NCBI RefSeq assembly: GCF_003385555.1
Contig: NZ_QOHR01000002.1
Location: forward strand, 248,001 to 312,000
Reading direction: 5' to 3'
Source of the DNA: Rhodosalinus sediminis
GTDB taxonomy: Bacteria; Pseudomonadota; Alphaproteobacteria; Rhodobacterales; Rhodobacteraceae
DNA length: 64,000 bases
A program made the position numbers and the translations under genes. Positions 1 to 10,634 of this stretch are shown here, piece after piece. The notes beneath the pieces are model-generated. The model was not told where the DNA came from, did not search any database, and was given only the letters and a program-made list of their open reading frames with translations. The stretch's first letter is position 1, and each line of letters opens with the position of its first letter.

Positions 1-1052
1 AGCAGTAGGATCCCCACCCGGTCGAGGAACATGCCGAGGATCACCAGCACGACCATCATCACGATCAGGATGCCCCACGGCCCGAAGCCGGTGGCGGCGA
101 GCGCCCCTTCCACGAAGTCCTGCCCGCCCTCGAGCACGTAGAGGCCGACGAAGATCGTGGCGCCGAACATGATCCAGATCACCATGGCCGAGGCCTTGAG
201 CGTGGTCAGCGACGCCTCGCGGATCGTGCGCCAGTCGAGCCGGCGGTGGATGGCGGCCACGATGAAGGCGCCGAAGGTGCCGATGCCCGCGGCCTCGACC
301 GGCGTGGCGATGCCGGTGAAGATCACCCCGAGCACGATCACGATCAGCGCGATGGGCGCCGACATGTTGCCGAGGAGGAGGAGCTTCTCGCGGGGCGTGA
401 CCCGCTCGCCCGGCGGGATGGGCGGGCCGAGGCTCGGGTTGAGGTAACTGCGGACCACCACGTAGAGCACATACATCCCCGAGAGCAGAAGCCCCGGGAA
501 GACCGCGCCCACGAAGAGCTCGCCCACCGACTGCTCCGCGACCACCGCGTAGATGATGGCGAGGATCGAGGGCGGGATCAGGATGCCCAGCGTGCCGCCC
601 GCCATGATCGAGCCCATGGCGATCTGCGGGTCGTATGCGCGCTTGAGCATGGCCGGCAGCGCGATGATCCCCATGGTCACCACCGCCGCGCCGATCACCC
701 CCACCATCGCCGCGAGGATCGTCGAGGCGAGGATCGTCGCCGCCGCGAGCCCGCCCTTGAGGCTGCCCAGGAGCTTGTAGATGACGTCGAACATCTCGTT
801 GATGATGCCCGCCCGCTCCAGCATCGCCGCCATGAAGATGAAGAGCGGGATGGCCGAGAGCTGATAGTTCGTCATCAGGGGGAAGATGCGGCTCGGCACG
901 ATGTTGAGCGCCCGCGCGTCGCCGAGGACGAAGAGGAACACGCAGGCGAGGCCGCCGGTGACGAAGGCGAGGGGCAGACCCGCCATCAGGAGCGCGATCA
1001 GCGAGCCGAACATGATGAGCGTGAGCCACTCGATGCCGATTTCGAGTCCCAT
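1..1052 (-). CDS. dctM: TRAP transporter large permease DctM (partial, continues past the left edge)
   Basis: This is the large membrane subunit of a TRAP transporter, the sodium-driven channel part that works with DctQ and the periplasmic binding protein DctP. The visible N-terminal ~350 residues start MGLEIGIEWLTLIMFGSL and run through repeated hydrophobic segments. They carry DctM-family stretches such as GGTLGILIPPSILAI and the loop NPSLGPPIPPGER. The start ATG (1050-1052) lies one base after the dctQ stop, so the two are surely cotranscribed. The C-terminal part is outside the window. Family assignment is firm; the substrate cannot be told from this subunit. Confidence 0.93.
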   Translation of the reverse strand, partial: MGLEIGIEWLTLIMFGSLIALLMAGLPLAFVTGGLACVFLFVLGDARALNIVPSRIFPLMTNYQLSAIPLFIFMAAMLERAGIINEMFDVIYKLLGSLKGGLAAATILASTILAAMVGVIGAAVVTMGIIALPAMLKRAYDPQIAMGSIMAGGTLGILIPPSILAIIYAVVAEQSVGELFVGAVFPGLLLSGMYVLYVVVRSYLNPSLGPPIPPGERVTPREKLLLLGNMSAPIALIVIVLGVIFTGIATPVEAAGIGTFGAFIVAAIHRRLDWRTIREASLTTLKASAMVIWIMFGATIFVGLYVLEGGQDFVEGALAATGFGPWGILIVMMVVLVILGMFLDRVGILL

Positions 1053-1053
1053 C

Positions 1054-2373
1054 TCAGTACTCCCGCGCGATCGCGCGTATGTCCTGCGCGAATTTGGAAA
1101 CGCCCTGCAGGACGAGCAGCAGCGCGCCCAGCACCATCACCCATTTCATCGGCCAGAGCGGGATTTCCCACTCGTTGAAGCTGATCTCGCCCCAGCGGAT
1201 GTTGGGATCGGTCCACTGCGCGAGGGTCCAGTCGGCCGCCGCCTGCCCCAGCGTGATCTCGCCGCGCGCCCAGTCGGAAATCAGCGCGTTGCCCGAGGGC
1301 ACGGCGATGGCGTCCATCGCGAAGGTGTAGGTGGTGAAGAGCAACGTGAAGGCGAAGATGAAGAAGAAGACCGAGGTGAAGAGATCCACCCACGCCTTTC
1401 GCCGCCGCGACAGCGGTGCGTAGAACACGTCGACCCGCATGTGGGTCTCGGTCAGCATCGCGTAGGCCCCGGCGATGAGATACTGCATGCCGAACATCAG
1501 ATACATCGCCTCGTGCGCCCAGTTGGTCGGGCTGTTGAACACGTAGCGGCTGATCACCTCGAAGTAGTAGACGAAGACGGCGATCACCGCCCAGTAGGCC
1601 ACGAACTCGCCGCAGAAGAGCGACAGCCGGTCGATCCAGCCCGTCCACCCGCGCGAGACGTGGTCGGAATCCTGCGCGACCTCCTCGTGCTCGTGCGCCT
1701 CGAGCGCCTGTTCCGCCGCGCTCTCGGGCTCGGGGGGAAGCGTCGCGTTGGCCCGGCGCACGAGACCGGGCAGGAGGAGCGCGTCGAGCGCGATGCCCGC
1801 GAGCAGCAGGTAGAAGGCCCAGCGCGCCACGCTGCCCCACATCTCCAGCCGCTCGCGCGCCCGCTCCCGCACGGGCCGGGCCTCCTGCAGCTCGGCCTCC
1901 GCCTCGGCGATGCGGGTCTCGCCGGTCTCGATCGTCTCCTCGGCGCGCTCCAGCCGCCGCTCGGCCGCGCGCGCCGCGAAGGAGCCTTCCTCGGCCTCCT
2001 CCGCCGCGGCGCGCAGGTCGGACAGGTCGGCGCGCGCCTCGGCCACCCGCTCGGTCTCCCGGTCGAGGACGCGTTCGGCGACGCGCACCGTGTTGACCGC
2101 GTCCGAAACCGCGCTCCGCGCGTCCTGCCCCTGCGCGTTGGCGAAGAGGATCACGAGGAAGACGGGGATGAAGAGAAGCCCCGCGAGATTGCGCAGGTAG
2201 AGGCGGTGCAGCCCCAGAAGCCCCCCGCTGACGAGGATCATGTAGGCCAGCGGGACCGAGTAGATCCGGCGCCCGGGCCGCGTCCGGCGCGCGAGCGCCA
2301 TGGCGATCAGCGGAAAGACGATCAGGCCCACCCAGTAGGCCCAGTGCGGCAGCGTGAAGCTCAGGCTGGGCAT
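1054..2373 (-). CDS. dctQ: TRAP transporter small permease DctQ with long N-terminal extension
   Basis: The C-terminal part (about residues 245-439) is a normal four-helix DctQ domain, the small membrane subunit that pairs with DctM. The protein is 439 residues, whereas DctQ proteins are usually about 160-220. The extra N-terminus has hydrophobic segments with a TM2-domain-like motif (about residues 38-76, GGLLGLHRLYLRN). After that come a long charged stretch rich in Glu, Arg and Ala (about 84-178) that looks like coiled coil, and another membrane segment (about 182-202). It lies between dctP and dctM in one operon. I infer an added scaffold or sensing module; the function of the extension is unknown. 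Confidence 0.85.
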   Translation of the reverse strand: MPSLSFTLPHWAYWVGLIVFPLIAMALARRTRPGRRIYSVPLAYMILVSGGLLGLHRLYLRNLAGLLFIPVFLVILFANAQGQDARSAVSDAVNTVRVAERVLDRETERVAEARADLSDLRAAAEEAEEGSFAARAAERRLERAEETIETGETRIAEAEAELQEARPVRERARERLEMWGSVARWAFYLLLAGIALDALLLPGLVRRANATLPPEPESAAEQALEAHEHEEVAQDSDHVSRGWTGWIDRLSLFCGEFVAYWAVIAVFVYYFEVISRYVFNSPTNWAHEAMYLMFGMQYLIAGAYAMLTETHMRVDVFYAPLSRRRKAWVDLFTSVFFFIFAFTLLFTTYTFAMDAIAVPSGNALISDWARGEITLGQAAADWTLAQWTDPNIRWGEISFNEWEIPLWPMKWVMVLGALLLVLQGVSKFAQDIRAIAREY

Positions 2374-2420
2374 GGCGTCGCCCCCCCTGCGTCCAGTCGT
2401 GTCATGGTGTCACAATCCCG

Positions 2421-2452
2421 GCGAAAAGAGCCCGCGCCACCGGGGCGCGGGC
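2421..2452 (-). terminator. Hairpin plus T-run between dctP and dctQ
   Basis: On the minus strand a GC-rich stem (plus-strand 2430-2438 pairing with 2444-2452) is followed by TCTTTT. It sits in the ~100-base gap after the dctP stop. A partial terminator or RNA-stabilising hairpin here would let the binding protein be made in excess over the membrane subunits, as is common in transport operons. Confidence 0.5.
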
Positions 2453-2477
2453 CTGAAAGCGAGCCGTCCGGCGTGGC

Positions 2478-3572
2478 TCAGAGCTCCATGCCCTCGACGA
2501 GCGCGGGGTCCACGTAGCCGAGCGAGCCGGAGGTCATGTAATCCAGCTGGATCTGGAAGATGCGCGCCGAATTCGGATCGCGCCGCGCGTAGTCGAACCA
2601 GATCGGGATGGCGACCTCGGTCATCAGCTCGACGTCGTCCTGGCTGAGGCGGGTCACCTCGACGCCGTCGGCCTCGAACTTGGGCCAGGCCTCCTGGTCG
2701 GCCTTCTGGATCGCGGCGTGGTGCATGTCGGAATAGACATGCGTCTCCATCTCGACGAACTGCTTCATCTGCGGGCTCAGCGCGTCCCATGCCGCCTGCC
2801 CCACCGTGATGTCCATCAGGTCGACCGGCTGGTAGAGCGACATGAAGCCCGGCGGGCCCATGACGATGTAGTCGGTCACCTGGCTGAAGCCGAGCGCGTA
2901 GTTCACCGCGGGGCCCACGTAGTCGGCCACGTCGATGGTGCCCTTCTCGAGCGCCGGGAAGATCTCCGATCCCGGCAGGACGGTCGTCTCGGCGCCGATC
3001 TCCGTGAAGACCTCGGCCACCATGCCGCCCGGCAGGCGCATCTTGCGGCCCGCGAAATCGTCGATCGAGCGGATCGGCACCTTGGAATGGATGATGTTCG
3101 GCCCGTGGTGGACGGGGCCGACGAAATGCATGCCCTGCGCCGCGTAGAGCTCGCGCGCGATCTCGAGCCCGCCGAGCGAGTAATAGAACACGTCCCATTC
3201 GTGCGGGTTGCGCAGGCCGAGCGGATAGGACGTGAGGAACGTCGCGGCGGGGATGATGCCCTGCGCGTAGATTGTGAAGGGGTTCACCGCCTCCAGCACG
3301 CCGTTCTTCACCGCGTCGTAAAGCTGGAAGTCGCCGACGACGTCGTTCGCGCCGAAGGGCTCGAAGGCGAGCTCGCCGCCCGTCTTCTCGACGATGCTCT
3401 CGCACCACTCGCGGAACACCTGCAGGCCGGCGCCGCCCGGCCAGCTCGTCTGGATGCGCCAGGTCGTCGTCTGCCCCTGCGCGGTGGCGATGGCCGGCGC
3501 GGCGAGCGTCGCGGCGCCTGCAGCAGCGACCCGTCCGAGCGCGGCCCGGCGGGAAATCGGAGTTCTGATCAT
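2478..3572 (-). CDS. dctP: TRAP transporter solute-binding protein DctP (TakP-like, Tat signal)
   Basis: This is the periplasmic substrate-binding protein of the TRAP system, 364 residues. The chosen start (MIRTPISRRAALGRV) follows a GGGAGG ribosome site and gives a twin-arginine signal peptide (SRRAAL, hydrophobic stretch, AIATAQG cleavage region). An upstream in-frame start would add about 85 unlikely residues. Stretches such as GANDVVGDFQLYDAVKNG and WDVFYYSLGGLEIAREL resemble the TakP/lactate-binding group of DctP proteins, so a 2-oxoacid or other monocarboxylate is a reasonable guess. Export by Tat agrees with folding before export. It is the first gene of the dctPQM operon. Confidence 0.9.
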   Translation of the reverse strand: MIRTPISRRAALGRVAAAGAATLAAPAIATAQGQTTTWRIQTSWPGGAGLQVFREWCESIVEKTGGELAFEPFGANDVVGDFQLYDAVKNGVLEAVNPFTIYAQGIIPAATFLTSYPLGLRNPHEWDVFYYSLGGLEIARELYAAQGMHFVGPVHHGPNIIHSKVPIRSIDDFAGRKMRLPGGMVAEVFTEIGAETTVLPGSEIFPALEKGTIDVADYVGPAVNYALGFSQVTDYIVMGPPGFMSLYQPVDLMDITVGQAAWDALSPQMKQFVEMETHVYSDMHHAAIQKADQEAWPKFEADGVEVTRLSQDDVELMTEVAIPIWFDYARRDPNSARIFQIQLDYMTSGSLGYVDPALVEGMEL

Positions 3573-3883
3573 TCTGTCGTCCTCCCGGTTGAGCGGCGAT
3601 CGGTAGGCGTTTCCTCCCACGCTTACCTGCCGCGCCCCCGAGAGGCAGCACCGCGCCTGCGTAGGGTAAAGTTCCCGATGCACCGGGGGTCTCCCGGATA
3701 GCGGAGCGGATGCCGCGCCCGGGTCCTCGCGCGACGCGGGCCGCACCCGCCGCGGGCGCTGCGCGCGCGGCCGCGGCAGCTCTTGATGCCTCCCACCGAC
3801 AGACGCGCTGCCCGGCCCGATGTGCAACAGTCGCCACGGCGGCAGGGGCCGCGCCCCGCCCGGCCCGCGGCCTCGCGCCCGGT

Positions 3884-3952
3884 CCTTCTTCTTGGCTCAA
3901 ATATCCTCGGGGGTGAATTGGCCGAAGGCCAAGAGGGGGCCGACGGCCCCCT
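3884..3952 (-). repeat. Interspersed hairpin/CCAAGA element, copy A (downstream of lon)
   Basis: Read on the minus strand this copy has a GGGGGCC/GGCCCCC hairpin, a second small hairpin (TTGGCC-TTC-GGCCAA), a C-run and then GATATTTGAGCCAAGAAGAA. The same order occurs in copies B and C, with diverged relatives at D, E and F. It lies 3' of lon, about 110 bases beyond the stop and beyond a separate strong terminator. No coding potential is seen. Confidence 0.75.
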
Positions 3953-4015
3953 CCGCCACACCGGATCCGGGCGCAGGCGCCGACAGGGCGCGCCTGCCGC
4001 CGATTTTCGGCCACG

Positions 4016-4038
4016 AAAAAGGCGCCCCGCGGGGCGCC
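4016..4038 (-). terminator. Rho-independent terminator of lon
   Basis: A perfect 8-bp stem (GGCGCCCC/GGGGCGCC, plus-strand 4021-4038) is followed on the minus strand by five T residues. It begins 28 bases after the lon stop codon, the classic intrinsic terminator layout. Confidence 0.85.
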
Positions 4039-4065
4039 TTTCCGATCCGGCGAGCTGCGCCCGCG

Positions 4066-6468
<2,403 letters not shown>

Positions 6469-6543
6469 GAAAGCGTCCTTGTTCTTGGCTGAGGGAGCCC
6501 GGCCCCGCGATCGGCAACCTCGGTCCCTCTCCTCTCAGGGATC

Positions 6544-6572
6544 AAAGGTGGGAGCGCAGCCCCGGATTTCAA
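6544..6572 (-). promoter_or_regulatory. Candidate heat-shock-type promoter for lon
   Basis: On the minus strand, TTGAAA (plus 6567-6572) is followed 16 bases later by CACCTT within CCCACCTTTGAT (about plus 6541-6552). It lies about 75-105 bases upstream of the lon start. TTGAA plus a C-rich -10 resembles RpoH-dependent promoters, and lon is a known RpoH target in many proteobacteria. The -10 match is loose. Confidence 0.35.
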
Positions 6573-6650
6573 CCGCGCCGCCCCTGAGCCCGCGGCCACC
6601 ATGGGCCGGCCCGGGCGCCGGCGCAAGCGGGTCGCGCGCGCCCCGCGCGT

Positions 6651-6679
6651 TTGCGACAGAGACGCGCAGCCCTTACTGT
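6651..6679 (+). promoter_or_regulatory. Candidate sigma-70-type promoter for sqdBDC
   Basis: TTGCGA (6651-6656) and TACTGT (6674-6679) are separated by 17 bases, about 77 bases upstream of the sqdB start. This is the best -35/-10 pair in the lon-sqdB divergent gap. The leader that follows contains a GC palindrome (6709-6726). Confidence 0.4.
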
Positions 6680-6708
6680 CTTGATAAGTTCACTTGCCGG
6701 CGCGCGCG

Positions 6709-6726
6709 GCGCGCGCTAGCGCGCGC
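6709..6726 (+). promoter_or_regulatory. GC-only palindrome in the sqdB leader
   Basis: Alternating GC with a central CTAG gives a perfect 18-bp palindrome, ending about 30 bases before the sqdB start and about 30 bases downstream of the promoter candidate. It could be an RNA hairpin or a protein site; function is unknown. Confidence 0.3.
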
Positions 6727-6755
6727 GGGAACGACAGACAGAGGGAGAGCGCCCC

Positions 6756-7976
6756 ATGCGCATCGCGATTCTCGGCGGAGACGGCTTCGTGGGCTGGCCC
6801 ACGGCGCTGCACCTCTCGCATCTCGGCCATGAGGTGCACATCCTCGACAACCTCTCCCGGCGGTGGATCGACACCGAGCTCGGCGTGCAGTCGCTGACGC
6901 CGATGGACTCGATCCAGGAGCGGTGCCGCATCTGGAAGGAAGTCTCGGGCGAGACGATCCGCTTCCACCTCCTCGACCTCGCGAAGGAATACGAGCGCCT
7001 GCGCCAGTGGCTCTCGGAGCACCGCCCCGACGCGATCGTGCATTTCGCCGAGCAGCGCGCGGCGCCCTATTCGATGAAATCCGACCGCCACAAGGTCTAC
7101 ACCGTCGACAACAACGTCTCGGCGACGCACAACCTGCTCGCCGCGATGGTGGAAAGCGGCGTCGACGCGCATCTCGTCCACCTCGGCACGATGGGCGTCT
7201 ACGGCTACTCGAGCGTCGGCGCGGCGATCCCCGAGGGCTATCTCGACGTCGAGATCGAGAACCTCGAGGGCGAAAAGAAGGGGCTCGAGATCCTCTATCC
7301 GACGCGCCCCGGCTCGGTCTATCACATGACCAAGTCGCTCGATCAGATCCTCTTCCAGTTCTACGCGCAGAACGACGGTCTCCGGATCACCGACCTGCAT
7401 CAGGGCATCGTCTGGGGCACCAACACCGATCAGACGAAGCGCCACGAACAGCTCGTCAACCGCTTCGACTACGACGGCGACTACGGCACGGTGCTGAACC
7501 GCTTCCTGATCCAGGCGGCGATCGACTATCCGCTGACGGTGCACGGCACCGGCGGGCAGACGCGGGCCTTCATCCACATCCAGGATTCGGTGCGCTGCAT
7601 CGAGCTCGCGCTCGCCGACGCCCCGGCCGCGGGCGACCGGGTCAAGATCTTCAACCAGATGACCGAGACGCACCGCGTGCGCGACCTCGCCGAGCTGGTG
7701 GCGAAGCTCACCGGCGCCGAGGTGAAATACCTGCCCAACCCGCGCAAGGAGGCCGACGAGAACGAGCTCATCGTGAAGAACGAGCAGTTCCTCGCGCTCG
7801 GGCTCGATCCGACGACGCTGGCCGAGGGGCTCTTGGAAGAGGTCGTGGACGTGGCGAAGAAATACGCCCATCGCATCGACCGCTCGCGCGTGCCGGCCGT
7901 CTCGGCCTGGACGAAGGACATCGCGCAGCGCGTGGAGCGCGACCCGGAGGGCACCTCGCTCAAGTCCATCTCATGA
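6756..7976 (+). CDS. sqdB: UDP-sulfoquinovose synthase SqdB
   Basis: SqdB makes UDP-sulfoquinovose from UDP-glucose and sulfite, the head-group donor for the membrane sulfolipid SQDG. The 406-residue protein is an extended short-chain dehydrogenase: NAD-binding GGDGFVG at residues 7-13, Thr145, and the YxxxK pair Tyr189/Lys193. The Thr sits at the same number as the catalytic Thr of plant SQD1. Other family stretches include HFAEQRAAPYSMKS and YSSVGAAIPEGY. The start follows a GGGAGAG ribosome site. It overlaps sqdD by four bases (ATGA), giving the sqdB-sqdD-sqdC order known from Rhodobacter. Confidence 0.96.
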   Translation: MRIAILGGDGFVGWPTALHLSHLGHEVHILDNLSRRWIDTELGVQSLTPMDSIQERCRIWKEVSGETIRFHLLDLAKEYERLRQWLSEHRPDAIVHFAEQRAAPYSMKSDRHKVYTVDNNVSATHNLLAAMVESGVDAHLVHLGTMGVYGYSSVGAAIPEGYLDVEIENLEGEKKGLEILYPTRPGSVYHMTKSLDQILFQFYAQNDGLRITDLHQGIVWGTNTDQTKRHEQLVNRFDYDGDYGTVLNRFLIQAAIDYPLTVHGTGGQTRAFIHIQDSVRCIELALADAPAAGDRVKIFNQMTETHRVRDLAELVAKLTGAEVKYLPNPRKEADENELIVKNEQFLALGLDPTTLAEGLLEEVVDVAKKYAHRIDRSRVPAVSAWTKDIAQRVERDPEGTSLKSIS

Positions 7977-8797
7977 GCGGCCTCGCGCCGGAGCGGCCCG
8001 CCCGCTCCGACCGCGCCTTCGTCACGCTGGTGACGAACGCGGATTTCGCGCGGGGCGCGGCGGCGCTCCTGCACTCGCTCGCGCTCACGGGCACGGAGAG
8101 CGACCGCGTGGTGCTCCACACCGGGGGCGTGGGCGAGGAGGCGCTCGCGCCCCTGCGCGGGCTCGGCGCGCGGCTCGTGGCGACCGACCTCCTGCCCACC
8201 TCGGACGCCTTCAATCAGGCCCATGCGCGCGACCGGCTGCACGGCGTGGCCCCATTCACCAAGGGGGAGAAGCCCGCCTTCCACACGCCGCTCGACAATT
8301 TCGCCAAGCTCCGGCTCTGGCAGCTCGACTACGCGCGCGTCGTCTTTCTCGACGCCGACACGCTGGTCCTGCGCCCGATCGACCGGCTCTTCGACTACCC
8401 GGAGTTCTGCGCGGCGCCGAACGTCTACGAGGGCCTCGGCGATTTCCACCGCATGAACTCCGGCGTCTTCACCGCGCGGCCGTCGCAGGCGACCTTCGAG
8501 GCCATGCTCGCGCGCCTCGACGCGCCCGGCGCCTTCTGGCGTCGCACGGATCAGACCTTCATGCAGGATTATTTCCCCGACTGGCACGGGCTGCCGGTCT
8601 TCGACAACATGCTGCAATACGTCTGGTTCAACCTGCCCGCGCTCTGGGACTGGTCAGCGATCCGGGTGCTGCACTTCCAGTACGAAAAGCCGTGGGAGGA
8701 CCACGCCAAGGCCGACCGGCTGCGCCCGCTGATCGACCTCTGGCAGGCCTACGCGCGGGGCGAGGCGCCGGACCTCTCGGCGCTCGAAAACCCGTGA
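7973..8797 (+). CDS. sqdD: Sulfolipid glycosyltransferase SqdD (GT8 family)
   Basis: This is a 274-residue glycosyltransferase of the glycogenin/GT8 type. It shows a DxD metal/nucleotide site in VVFLDADTLVL and the GT8 stretch MNSGVFTARPS. Its place between sqdB and sqdC, with 4-base overlaps at both ends, matches Rhodobacter sqdD, which is proposed to act in sulfoquinovose transfer during SQDG synthesis. It is cytosolic with no signal peptide. The exact acceptor is not settled from sequence. Confidence 0.9.
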   Translation: MSGLAPERPARSDRAFVTLVTNADFARGAAALLHSLALTGTESDRVVLHTGGVGEEALAPLRGLGARLVATDLLPTSDAFNQAHARDRLHGVAPFTKGEKPAFHTPLDNFAKLRLWQLDYARVVFLDADTLVLRPIDRLFDYPEFCAAPNVYEGLGDFHRMNSGVFTARPSQATFEAMLARLDAPGAFWRRTDQTFMQDYFPDWHGLPVFDNMLQYVWFNLPALWDWSAIRVLHFQYEKPWEDHAKADRLRPLIDLWQAYARGEAPDLSALENP

Positions 8798-9681
8798 GGC
8801 TCGCGGTCACCGGCGGCACGGGGCTCGTGGGCCGCTTTCTCGTGGAGGCGGCGCTGGCGGCGGGCGACAGGGTGACGGTGCTGACGCGCCGCCCCCCGGA
8901 CCCGGGGTTTTTCCCGGGCGCGGTGGAGCACGCAGCCTTTGACCTGACCGGCCCGCCGCCGCCGCTCGACGGGGTGGACGCGCTGATCCACGCGGGCTTC
9001 AGCCACGTTCCCGGCAAGTATCGCGGCGGCGAGGGCGACGACCCGGAGGGATTCCTCTCCGCCAACCGCGAGGGCACGCTCCGCCTCTTCGAGGCCGCGG
9101 CGCGGGCCGGGGTGGGCCGGGTGATCTTCCTCTCCTCGCGGGCGGTCTACGGGGATTACCCGCCCGGCACCACGCTGACCGAGGCGCTGCCCCCGCGGCC
9201 CGATACGCTCTATGGCGAGATGAAGGCCGAGGCGGAGGCCGCGCTTGCGCGCCTCCCCGGCGGCGTGACGCTGCGCGCCACCGGCGTCTACGGGCCGGCG
9301 GGGCCCGGGCAGCGGCACAAATGGGCCGATCTCTTCGCGCGCTTTCTCGCGGGCGAGCCGGTCGAGCCGCGCCGCGGCACGGAGGTGCACGGCGCCGACC
9401 TCGCCGCTGCGGTGCGGCTGGTTTTGGAGGCGCCGGCGGAGAAGCTCGGCGACGGGGTCTTCAACGTCTCGGATCTGCTGCTCGACCGGCGCGAGCTCTT
9501 GGCGGAGCTGGCGCGGGCGACGGGCTGCCCGCATCCCCTGCCCCCGGCGAGCGACGCGACCGTAAGCGTCATGCGCTGCGACCGCCTCGCGGCGCTCGGC
9601 TGGCGGCCGGGCGGCATGGCGCGGCTGCACGCCAGCCTGCCGGCGATGCTCGACGGTCTCGCGGGCGCACGGCGGCCCTGA
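8794..9681 (+). CDS. sqdC: Sulfolipid biosynthesis reductase-like SqdC
   Basis: This NAD(P)-dependent epimerase/reductase-like protein of 295 residues starts with a Rossmann loop (TGGTGLVGRFL). I chose the GTG at 8794 because it gives the GTGA overlap with sqdD and puts the nucleotide-binding loop at the N-terminus; an in-frame ATG at 8692 would lie deep inside sqdD. An SDR Tyr-x3-Lys pair occurs at LYGEMKAEAEA. The third gene of the Rhodobacter sulfolipid operon encodes such a protein, whose step in SQDG formation is not fully defined. A double-dyad terminator-like element follows. Confidence 0.85.
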   Translation: MRLAVTGGTGLVGRFLVEAALAAGDRVTVLTRRPPDPGFFPGAVEHAAFDLTGPPPPLDGVDALIHAGFSHVPGKYRGGEGDDPEGFLSANREGTLRLFEAAARAGVGRVIFLSSRAVYGDYPPGTTLTEALPPRPDTLYGEMKAEAEAALARLPGGVTLRATGVYGPAGPGQRHKWADLFARFLAGEPVEPRRGTEVHGADLAAAVRLVLEAPAEKLGDGVFNVSDLLLDRRELLAELARATGCPHPLPPASDATVSVMRCDRLAALGWRPGGMARLHASLPAMLDGLAGARRP

Positions 9682-9725
9682 CGGGCCGCCGTGCGAAGCG
9701 CGCCCGCACGGGTGGGCTTCGCGCC

Positions 9726-9767
9726 AAGCGGTTTTCAAACCGCTTGCAAGGCGCTTGCAAGCGCCTT
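9726..9767. repeat. Double dyad between convergent sqdC and the DUF815 gene
   Basis: There are two adjacent inverted repeats. 9726-9745 has 9-bp arms (AAGCGGTTT/AAACCGCTT) around a 2-base loop, and 9748-9767 is a perfect 20-bp palindrome around TTGCAA. A near-copy stands at 44994-45038, also between convergent genes. It probably acts as a two-way terminator. Confidence 0.75.
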
Positions 9768-9773
9768 GGGCGC

Positions 9774-10634
9774 TCAGTCCAGCCGCACGCCCTCGCGGCC
9801 GGCGAGGTCCACGAAGAACTGCCAGGCGACCCGGCCCGAGCGCGCGCCGCGCGTGGCCTGCCATTCGATCGCCTCGGCGCGCAGCCGATCCTCCGGCACG
9901 TCGACGCCATGGGCCGCGCAATAGCCGCGGATCATGTCGAGATACTCGTCCTGCGAACAGGGGTGGAAGCCGAGCCACAGCCCGAAACGGTCCGAAAGCG
10001 AGACCTTCTCCTCCACCGCCTCGGCCGGGTTGATCGCTGTGGAGCGCTCGTTCTCGATCATGTCGCGCGGCATCAGGTGGCGCCGGTTCGAGGTGGCGTA
10101 GAGCGCCACGTTCTCGGGCCGCCCCTCCACGCCGCCGTCGAGCACCGCCTTCAGGCTCTTGTAGTGCTGGTCGTCCTGCGAAAACGAGAGATCGTCGCAG
10201 AAGAGCAGGAAGCGATGCGCCGAGGCCGCCCGCAGGAGCGACAGGAGCCGCCCGACGCTCGGCAGATCCTCGCGCTGAAGCTCCACGATCTTCAGGGGAT
10301 GCCCCTCGCCCACCACCGCGGCGTGCACGGCCTTCACCAGCGAGCTCTTGCCCATGCCCCGCGCGCCCCAGAGGAGCGCGTTGTTGGCCGGCAGACCCTG
10401 CGCGAAGGCGCGCGTGTTGGCGAGCAGGATGTCGCGCACCCGCTCGATCCCGACGAGGAGGGACAGGTCTACCCGGTTCACGCGGCCCACCGGCTCCAGC
10501 CGGTCGGGCCCGGTGTGCCAGACGAAGGCCTCCGCCCCGTCGAAGTCGGGCGCGGGCCGCGGCGCGGGCGCCATGCGCTCCAGCGCCGCCGCGATCCGGC
10601 TCAGCGCCTCGGTGTCGGGGCCTGCGTCCCTCAC
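9774..10634 (-). CDS. DUF815-family ATPase
   Basis: This 286-residue P-loop ATPase of the DUF815 (AAA-like) family has Walker A GARGMGKS at 90-97, an aspartate pair after a hydrophobic strand ([10 protein letters not shown]) as Walker B, and a sensor-like ATSNRR. The biochemical role of the family is not established. The start is a GTG overlapping the tatC stop by four bases (GTGA), so it is the last gene of the tatABC operon. Whether it takes part in Tat export is unknown. A double-dyad element marks the operon end. Confidence 0.88.
   Translation of the reverse strand: MRDAGPDTEALSRIAAALERMAPAPRPAPDFDGAEAFVWHTGPDRLEPVGRVNRVDLSLLVGIERVRDILLANTRAFAQGLPANNALLWGARGMGKSSLVKAVHAAVVGEGHPLKIVELQREDLPSVGRLLSLLRAASAHRFLLFCDDLSFSQDDQHYKSLKAVLDGGVEGRPENVALYATSNRRHLMPRDMIENERSTAINPAEAVEEKVSLSDRFGLWLGFHPCSQDEYLDMIRGYCAAHGVDVPEDRLRAEAIEWQATRGARSGRVAWQFFVDLAGREGVRLD

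Larger units (their letters stand above)
3573..4065. other. Intergenic region between dctP and lon
   Basis: This is 493 bases without a convincing gene. The dctP leader and presumed promoter lie at the low-coordinate side, but I could not pick a clear -35/-10 pair. The high-coordinate side holds an interspersed repeat copy (3884-3952) and the lon terminator (4016-4038), both listed separately. Open frames crossing it have no recognisable domains. Confidence 0.6.

Noticed and set aside
246-1178. Plus-strand open frame of 310 codons over dctM
   Set aside because: The opposite strand encodes a clear TRAP permease; the plus frame has only charged low-complexity sequence.
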